A stretch of 39,113 bases of DNA from Thiomicrospira cyclica (GTDB lineage: Bacteria > Pseudomonadota > Gammaproteobacteria > Thiomicrospirales > Thiomicrospiraceae), in assembly GCA_022736205.1 (NCBI GenBank), contig DZAT01000014.1, forward strand, positions 1 to 39,113. Reading direction: 5' to 3'. Below the pieces are notes generated by a model, which saw only the letters and a program-made list of their open reading frames with translations, was not told the DNA's origin and did no database searches. Of the stretch, positions 33,868 to 39,113 are shown piece by piece. The stretch's first letter is position 1. Each line of letters begins with the position of its first letter. The translations under genes and the position numbers were made by a program.

Positions 33868-35502
33868 ATGCCTATTTCTTTATCAGCAGCTTCCCTATAT
33901 CGCCAAACGACACCAGAGTCGTTGCTTGATCTTTCTTCTTGTCAGGATGAAATGGGATTATTACATCCACGAGCGCATGCGGCTTTATCGACCTTACTAC
34001 GTTCACCTCGGCGAATAAATGCAATGGTTGTCGATCATGGCGTGTTAGCATGGCGTGACTGGGTTGTGTCTACAATCATCACTCGTGCGAATGAATGTGC
34101 GCCACATTCACGTCCCGTTGTATTTTGTGCGAGCTTGACTTTGGTACAATTATTAGGCGATTGTGTTGTTGATAAAAATGGTGTTCTGAGGCTGAATCAA
34201 GGTGTACTTCATCAGGTAAATGGCGGCTTTTTATTACTGAGTGCTCAAGCATTATTAGACGATTTTCGTATCTGGACACAATTAAAAAAATGCTTATATA
34301 CGGGTAAGTTATTAGCATCTGATTGGCGCTCAATGCAAGCTTCTGACTCACCTGGTGTTTCTTTTGACGCGGATGATCTGTCCATATCCTTTCAATTATT
34401 GATTTTAGGCTCGTCCGACACGTTATATACGTTAGAATCCCTAGATGACGAGGTCGCGCATTTATTCCGTTCTTTGGTCGAGTTCGAGTCTTTTTGCTCT
34501 CGAGATACACAGTCTGAGCGTGCGTTAATGTCGGTATTGTTGGCACGTGTTGCAAAAGAATGCGTATTGCCGATTTTGCCAGAAGCCTTGGCTGCCTTGT
34601 GTAATCATGCCGCGCGTTTGGGTGAGGATGCAACACGGTTAGCACTACTCATGGAAAATTTAGAAGAAGCTTTGTTACGTGCGCAAGATGAAGCACTTCA
34701 CGCTGGTCGTGATGCGATTGATGCTAAGGCCATCGAGTCAGCGCTGGCAGCAGATCGATATGAAGCGGGACGGTTAGAGTCTGAGTATCGTCATGCAATT
34801 ACGGCTGGCTGGCTGAATATTGTTACCGAAGGCAGTCGTATCGGACAAATTAACGGCTTGACGGTGTATGAAGTCGCTCGTATGGCGTTTGGTCAGCCCG
34901 TTAAAATTACGGCACAAGCATCTCCTGGTAATGACGGTCTCGTTGATATTGAAAAAGAAGTGGATTTAGCGGGTCCCATTCATAGTAAGGGTATGTTGAT
35001 TGTGCAGGGTTATTTGCGTGGACGCTTCATGCGCTCGAGGGTAATGGCATTAACGGCTAGTGTGGTAATGGAGCAAACTTACGAGGGGGTCGAGGGCGAT
35101 AGTGCTTCTGCCGCTGAGACTTTGGCATTGTTGTCAGCGATTGCACAATTGCCTTTGCGTCAAGATATTGCCGTAACGGGCGCGATTAATCAGTTTGGGG
35201 ATGTACAAGCAGTGGGTGGCATCAATGAAAAAATCGAAGGCTTTTTCCGTTTATGTGCCATGCGTGGATTAACGGGTGAGCAAGGCGTATTAATTCCTGC
35301 TGTCAACGTTCAGTCGCTCATGTTGGCTGAAGATGTCCGTAGTGCTTGCGAGGCTGGAAAATTTCATATTTGGTCGGTTTCACATTTAGATGAATCCTTA
35401 GAGATGCTAACAGGAATGCCCGCCGATTTTGCCAATACCAAGGTATTAGAAGCACTGGAAAGCATGAACCCATTACCGCCTGAAGAGGATGAGATCGGTT
35501 GA
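33868..35502 (+). CDS. LonB/YcbZ-type ATP-dependent serine protease-like protein
   Basis: The 544-residue protein belongs to the Lon (S16) family related to E. coli YcbZ. The proteolytic domain is at the C-terminus: the catalytic Ser is S412 in VEGDSASAAETLALLSAIA, and the catalytic Lys is K455 in GGINEKIEGFF. The N-terminal half has an AAA-like region with GGFLLLSAQALL but no recognisable Walker A GxxGxGKS, which is usual for the YcbZ group. It probably works in protein quality control, but its substrates are unknown. There is no strong ribosome binding site before the ATG. Confidence 0.85.
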   Translation: MPISLSAASLYRQTTPESLLDLSSCQDEMGLLHPRAHAALSTLLRSPRRINAMVVDHGVLAWRDWVVSTIITRANECAPHSRPVVFCASLTLVQLLGDCVVDKNGVLRLNQGVLHQVNGGFLLLSAQALLDDFRIWTQLKKCLYTGKLLASDWRSMQASDSPGVSFDADDLSISFQLLILGSSDTLYTLESLDDEVAHLFRSLVEFESFCSRDTQSERALMSVLLARVAKECVLPILPEALAALCNHAARLGEDATRLALLMENLEEALLRAQDEALHAGRDAIDAKAIESALAADRYEAGRLESEYRHAITAGWLNIVTEGSRIGQINGLTVYEVARMAFGQPVKITAQASPGNDGLVDIEKEVDLAGPIHSKGMLIVQGYLRGRFMRSRVMALTASVVMEQTYEGVEGDSASAAETLALLSAIAQLPLRQDIAVTGAINQFGDVQAVGGINEKIEGFFRLCAMRGLTGEQGVLIPAVNVQSLMLAEDVRSACEAGKFHIWSVSHLDESLEMLTGMPADFANTKVLEALESMNPLPPEEDEIG

Positions 35503-35515
35503 CTGACAAAAGCCC

Positions 35516-35674
35516 CTACTCATCCACCAAAAACCCAACCTTTAATCGAAACGGCTTGCCGATCTTGTTCAGTGTCGCCACACTGACATCCATACCTTGC
35601 TCGGCATTTCTAAGCGTTTTTAGATTAACACCAACAAACTCAGCATATTCAGTTTGATTCATTCCAGTCTGCAT
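35516..35674 (-). CDS. Small XRE-family helix-turn-helix protein (truncated?)
   Basis: The 52-residue protein reads as a helix-turn-helix of the HipB/XRE type: MNQTEYAEFVGVNLKTLRN, then a Glu-Gln-Gly turn, VSVATLNKIGKPF and a C-terminal RLKVGF strand. The spacing of the conserved Gln, Val, Leu and Asn positions is right. The usual first helix of about 15 residues is missing: the ATG lies about 15 codons into the domain. In-frame codons before the ATG continue into the end of tyrA and then meet a stop. It may be a remnant of an antitoxin gene or a genuine short regulator. It is convergent with the protease gene. Confidence 0.55.
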   Translation of the reverse strand: MQTGMNQTEYAEFVGVNLKTLRNAEQGMDVSVATLNKIGKPFRLKVGFLVDE

Positions 35675-35681
35675 GAGATCA

Positions 35682-36554
35682 TCAATGATTTTCTAAAGGC
35701 AGAAACTGATCTCTTGTTTGCTTTGCTTTATTAAAAGATTCAGCAAACCCTTGCCAATCTTGATGAGCCAATAACGTTTGATAATGCGTGAGTTGCATCT
35801 GATAAGCAGCCAAGGCTTCTGAAATCGCAGGCGCATTGAGTTGAACAATATCACGCCACATGGTCGGATCAGATGCAGCTATTCGGGTAAAATCTCGAAA
35901 ACCACCTGCCGTATAATCAAACAAATGTGCCACATCATCACGCTGACTAAACATATCGACCAAGGCAAAAGATAACAGATGCGGCAAATGACTTGTCCAG
36001 GCAAAAGTTGCATCATGCGCTTCAACAGACATGTGTCTTACGTCCGCACCCGTGGCTTGCCACATCTGCGTGACACGTTCAATCGCCTCGACAGAAGATT
36101 TCTGATGAGCGGTAATCACTACTTTGCGTTGTATATACAAATCGGCCAAAGCTGCCGCTGCCCCACTACGCTCAGCGCCTGCAATCGGATGCGCTGGCAC
36201 AACAAAAGGTGGAAACTGATCATTCCAAACGGCCAACACATCGCTTACCCAGCAACCTTTGGCACTACCGACATCCGTTAACACCGCGTTTACAGCAAGA
36301 TGTGGTTTAATCTCTGCTAGCAATGCGTGCATAGAGGCCAGTGGCACAGCCAAAACAACCATGTCAGCACCGATGACTGCTTGTGCCGCGGTGGGGGCAG
36401 CACGATCAATGATGCCCAGCGACAATGCTTCATCAATATTGGCTTGAGAACGCCCGTAACCAACGACCTCACCTACTAAGCCCTTTTCTTTAAGCGCAAG
36501 AGCAAGGGAGCCGCCAATTAAACCAACTCCTAAAACAGCTAAACGTTGAATCAT
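35682..36554 (-). CDS. tyrA: Prephenate dehydrogenase
   Basis: TyrA oxidises prephenate to 4-hydroxyphenylpyruvate in tyrosine synthesis. The 290-residue monofunctional enzyme has the NAD motif VLGVGLIGGSLALAL (residues 8-22), a DVGSAKG active-site segment, the HPIAGAERSGAAAA motif and TSHLPHLLSFAL. Its start overlaps the hisC stop by four bases (ATGA). It follows hisC and, beyond a lipoprotein gene, pheA, the arrangement also known from Pseudomonas. Confidence 0.95.
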   Translation of the reverse strand: MIQRLAVLGVGLIGGSLALALKEKGLVGEVVGYGRSQANIDEALSLGIIDRAAPTAAQAVIGADMVVLAVPLASMHALLAEIKPHLAVNAVLTDVGSAKGCWVSDVLAVWNDQFPPFVVPAHPIAGAERSGAAAALADLYIQRKVVITAHQKSSVEAIERVTQMWQATGADVRHMSVEAHDATFAWTSHLPHLLSFALVDMFSQRDDVAHLFDYTAGGFRDFTRIAASDPTMWRDIVQLNAPAISEALAAYQMQLTHYQTLLAHQDWQGFAESFNKAKQTRDQFLPLENH

Positions 36555-37651
36555 AAGCTTTGCAAAACGCGGGTTAACGCCTCGATGCCGTGCATATTTT
36601 CTTCATCCGTTCCGATGGAGATACGGAGATGATTCGGCAACCCATATGCACCCACAGGACGAACAATTACCCCTTCACGCAATAATGCTTCATAAATAGG
36701 GAGCGCGGGGCGTTGCATATCGACACATAAAAAATTGCCTTGTGATGGAATCCATGACAAGTTCAACATCGACAAGGCTTGCTGCCATAACGCCATTTCT
36801 TTTTTATTGACGGCAACTGCTTCTTTAACGAAGTCTTGATCAGCTAAGGCCGCAACACCAGCGACTAACGCTAAACTATTGACGTTAAATGGTTGACGAA
36901 CACGATTGATATAGCTAGCGACTTCTGCTGTTGCCGCAGCAAAACCTAAGCGAAACCCCGCCAAACCATATGCTTTAGAAAAAGTTCGCGTAACAATTAA
37001 ATTAGGATATTTTGCCAACTCGCGCAAACCATCCGCATAATCTGGTCGTGTCACATATTCAGTATAGGCCTCATCGAGCACGACCATCACCGTTGATGGC
37101 ACCACCGACATAAAAGCATCCCACTCAGTTTGACCAAAACACGTGCCTGTTGGATTGTTTGGGTTGGCGATATAGATAAGTTTTGTTTTTGGCGTAACAG
37201 CAGCAGCCATGGCCATTAAATCATGACCATAATCTTTAGCAGGCACTTGCACTGCCGTTGCACCAATCGCTTGCGCTGTAATAGAATAGACAGCAAAACC
37301 ATATTGCGAAAATATCACCTCATCACCCGCCCCAGCAAAGGTGCGACCGATGAGCTCTAATACATCGTTAGAACCATTGCCTAACACCAACCCAGCGGCA
37401 TCGAGCTTAAAATGCTGACTAATCGCTGATTTTAAGGCAAAGCCAGCCCCATCGGGATAACGCGCCATACCTTCTAATATTGCCTGACAGGCTGTAACCA
37501 CCTCAAACGAACACCCTAACGGGTTTTCATTCGAAGCTAATTTACTAATGCGCGTCAAACCAAACTCGCGCTGCAACGCATCAATGGGTTTGCCTGTTTG
37601 ATAAGGCGTTAAGCCACGAATGGCAGATAAAACAAAGGAATCACAAGACAT
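36551..37651 (-). CDS. hisC: Histidinol-phosphate / aromatic aminotransferase
   Basis: The 366-residue fold I PLP enzyme has the HisC motifs LASNENPLG, LVLGNGSNDVLELIGRTFAGAGDEVI, YIANPNNPTG and the PLP lysine in TFSKAYGLAGFRLGF. In a pheA-hisC-tyrA operon this homologue probably also transaminates phenylpyruvate and hydroxyphenylpyruvate (inference). It overlaps tyrA by four bases. Confidence 0.93.
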   Translation of the reverse strand: MSCDSFVLSAIRGLTPYQTGKPIDALQREFGLTRISKLASNENPLGCSFEVVTACQAILEGMARYPDGAGFALKSAISQHFKLDAAGLVLGNGSNDVLELIGRTFAGAGDEVIFSQYGFAVYSITAQAIGATAVQVPAKDYGHDLMAMAAAVTPKTKLIYIANPNNPTGTCFGQTEWDAFMSVVPSTVMVVLDEAYTEYVTRPDYADGLRELAKYPNLIVTRTFSKAYGLAGFRLGFAAATAEVASYINRVRQPFNVNSLALVAGVAALADQDFVKEAVAVNKKEMALWQQALSMLNLSWIPSQGNFLCVDMQRPALPIYEALLREGVIVRPVGAYGLPNHLRISIGTDEENMHGIEALTRVLQSL

Positions 37652-37671
37652 AAATCATCAAACCTTATAAA

Positions 37672-38652
37672 CTATAAATCTTTAGCATTATTGATTGATT
37701 GCTTTTCAACTCTATCTTTAAAAGAATCTTGAGCAAATTTATGCAAGTAAAGAACTCTCGATTCATCAATAGTTCCCGACCTTTCTTTAATAGAAACTCT
37801 AAAATCACCAACTTCCCATTTAGCTTCCTCTGAAGAAAACTTAGCACCCATTCTATTAGTCAAAATTTCTGACTTTACAGTCCCTTTTCCATATTTTTCA
37901 GATAACGCTAGATATACTTGCCTAAACTCTGAGGACTTTATGGTTATCGAAATAGTTGTTAGCTGATCATCATTAAAGAATAAGAATATACTTTTAGGGA
38001 TAATGCCAGCAATCGTTTCAACGTTAACATTATTCGATGTATAACAATTCCTGTCGCCCAAAAGCTTTTTAGGATTATCAATGCAGTGCCATCCAGTTGA
38101 TTTGCCAATTAAAGAACTTTCTGTAGAACCTAATACAAAGTATTTAAAACCGAAAGCGGACTTATTTTCAAAGAGTTTTGGCTTTTGAATAATTATATTT
38201 TTATTAGCATCTTCTTCATTGTTAATATTTTGTTCTGAAATATTAGACTGTATTATTGATACACCAAATTGACCATTAAATGCTAATAATGCAGAATTAT
38301 AATCAGCTTCAGTAGCATTTTTCTTATATTCGTTAAGTCTTCTGGACATTAAAGCACGACACTTTTCTTTTCCATATGATTGACACTGCTGAAAAGAACT
38401 TACTGAATAGTCAGAGATAATTTTAGGGTACGCATTAATAAGACTATATGATTGTAGTTTTATTTCTGGCTTTATCGAATTTAAGTTATCTTCAATGTAG
38501 TAATAAGCATCCATCCATTTACTTTGCTTTGCCCAAAGTTCTGCACTTGAAAAATATCGCTGCTCTTGAGTAGAGCTAGTATAATTTTGAGGCGATAAAG
38601 AACAACCCGCAACTAAAAATAAAGAAAAAAGAAGATGCAATAACTTATTCAC
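37672..38652 (-). CDS. AT-rich lipoprotein of unknown function
   Basis: The 326-residue protein begins with a lipoprotein signal peptide whose lipobox is LVAGC, with the modified Cys at residue 17. The mature part is rich in Ser, Lys, Asn and Tyr, and has a possible TPR-like beginning (YFSSAELWAKQSKWMDAYYYIE). No family is recognised. The gene is clearly more AT-rich than hisC and pheA, which it separates, suggesting acquisition. I choose the GTG start at 38652, because GGAG lies seven bases upstream and the signal peptide is then a normal length. A TTG two codons earlier is poorly spaced. Confidence 0.7.
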   Translation of the reverse strand: MNKLLHLLFSLFLVAGCSLSPQNYTSSTQEQRYFSSAELWAKQSKWMDAYYYIEDNLNSIKPEIKLQSYSLINAYPKIISDYSVSSFQQCQSYGKEKCRALMSRRLNEYKKNATEADYNSALLAFNGQFGVSIIQSNISEQNINNEEDANKNIIIQKPKLFENKSAFGFKYFVLGSTESSLIGKSTGWHCIDNPKKLLGDRNCYTSNNVNVETIAGIIPKSIFLFFNDDQLTTISITIKSSEFRQVYLALSEKYGKGTVKSEILTNRMGAKFSSEEAKWEVGDFRVSIKERSGTIDESRVLYLHKFAQDSFKDRVEKQSINNAKDL

Positions 38653-38670
38653 TTTCAAACTCCACTCAAG

Positions 38671-39113
38671 CTAATAAGGTGCTACTGGAAAAGACCCTAA
38701 CAACTTATAAAAACTGCTCACACCTTCCACTTTAGCCAATACCGACTTTAAGGGTTCTGAGTCACTATGCCCTTCAATATCGGCATAAAAAACATAGCTC
38801 CACTTGGCTTGTTTCGAGGGGCGTTCGGTTAAACGCGACAGACTAATCCCTTTTTCTGCAAAATAGCCTAGCACTTCGTGCAAAGCCCCAGGGCGATTGG
38901 GCATCGAAAAAATAATCGCTGTTTTATCCAGTCCACTGGGCGCACTGCCATGACGTGAAACAATCCAAAAACGCGTGGTATTATCAACTTGATCTTCAAT
39001 CGTGTTCGCCAAGACGCGTAAATGATACAAATGACTTGCTTGCTCAGAGGCAATGGCTGCACTGCCTGCATTTTCGCTGGCATAAACTGCAGCAGCGGCA
39101 TTGCTTTCCATTG
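38671..39113 (-). CDS. pheA: Chorismate mutase/prephenate dehydratase, C-terminal part (runs off window)
   Basis: Only the last 146 codons are present. The prephenate dehydratase end has the TRF active-site motif in NTTRFWIVSR. A C-terminal ACT domain follows (AIIFSMPNRPGALHEVLGYF), with the regulatory motif SRLTERPSK in place of the common ESRPSK. The enzyme makes phenylpyruvate. Phenylalanine feedback is expected through the ACT domain. The window ends inside the dehydratase domain, so the N-terminal chorismate mutase cannot be checked. Confidence 0.92.
   Translation of the reverse strand, partial: MESNAAAAVYASENAGSAAIASEQASHLYHLRVLANTIEDQVDNTTRFWIVSRHGSAPSGLDKTAIIFSMPNRPGALHEVLGYFAEKGISLSRLTERPSKQAKWSYVFYADIEGHSDSEPLKSVLAKVEGVSSFYKLLGSFPVAPY

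Noticed and set aside
34079-34645. Long antisense frame (188 codons) inside the protease gene
   Set aside because: It lies wholly within the well-supported LonB-like gene and has no recognisable family or initiation site.
33868-35502. Missing Walker A motif in the Lon-type protein as a sign of decay
   Set aside because: The YcbZ-type group normally lacks a classical Walker A, and the Ser and Lys catalytic residues are present.
1-39113. tRNA, DNA-uptake signals or prophage genes
   Set aside because: No cloverleaf with a T-loop motif, no over-represented uptake word, and no phage-like gene set was noticed by eye.

Overview
The window looks like chromosomal DNA of a moderately AT-rich gammaproteobacterium. 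The evidence is gene order and RNA content: zapA-6S RNA-fau, miaB-phoH-ybeY-corC-lnt, rpsO-pnp, leuC-leuD, alaA-hom-thrC, pheA-hisC-tyrA and a divergent HAD/rppH pair. I cannot name a genus from sequence alone. Nothing suggests a plasmid or prophage. No tRNA, rRNA or CRISPR array was found. Most genes are on the minus strand and look intact.

Layout. 1-4.5 kb: the first 18 codons of aceE, a HAD phosphatase divergent from rppH, a secreted protein of unknown function, a MATE exporter with a small membrane protein, and an H-NS-like gene. 4.4-9.8 kb: the RNA-processing and envelope operon miaB-phoH-ybeY-corC-lnt. 9.9-15.6 kb: a Nudix hydrolase, aspS, a DUF502 membrane protein, an archaeal-type AMP/thymidine phosphorylase and an SDR. 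15.6-22.2 kb: amino-acid synthesis (alaA, hom, thrC with a coupled RpfE-type gene, leuC, leuD). 22.2-27.2 kb: pnp, rpsO, an iron-type alcohol dehydrogenase, fau, 6S RNA and zapA. 27.3-32.8 kb: a cell-envelope glycosylation cassette (GT39, vapBC, flippase-like protein, GT9, DnaJ-like protein) on one strand. 32.8-35.7 kb: a candidate small RNA, yajQ, an unknown small gene, a LonB/YcbZ-type protease and a mini XRE gene. 35.7-39.1 kb: pheA (partial), hisC and tyrA, with an AT-rich lipoprotein gene between pheA and hisC.

Three signals go beyond ordinary gene content. First, a composite structured repeat of about 120-140 bp occurs four times, and two further copies hold only its terminal palindrome. 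It sits at gene ends and supplies the last codons or stop of two genes. Second, a promoter, a 5' hairpin and a strong terminator upstream of the GT39 gene form a candidate small RNA or attenuator of about 130 nt. Third, a perfect 30-bp palindrome lies inside the hom coding sequence. The rpsO leader, the 6S RNA, and several protein oddities (ThrC cysteine cluster, Fe-ADH ligand change, AspRS signature residues) are also recorded.

Functions come from motif and family recognition by eye. No database search was run.
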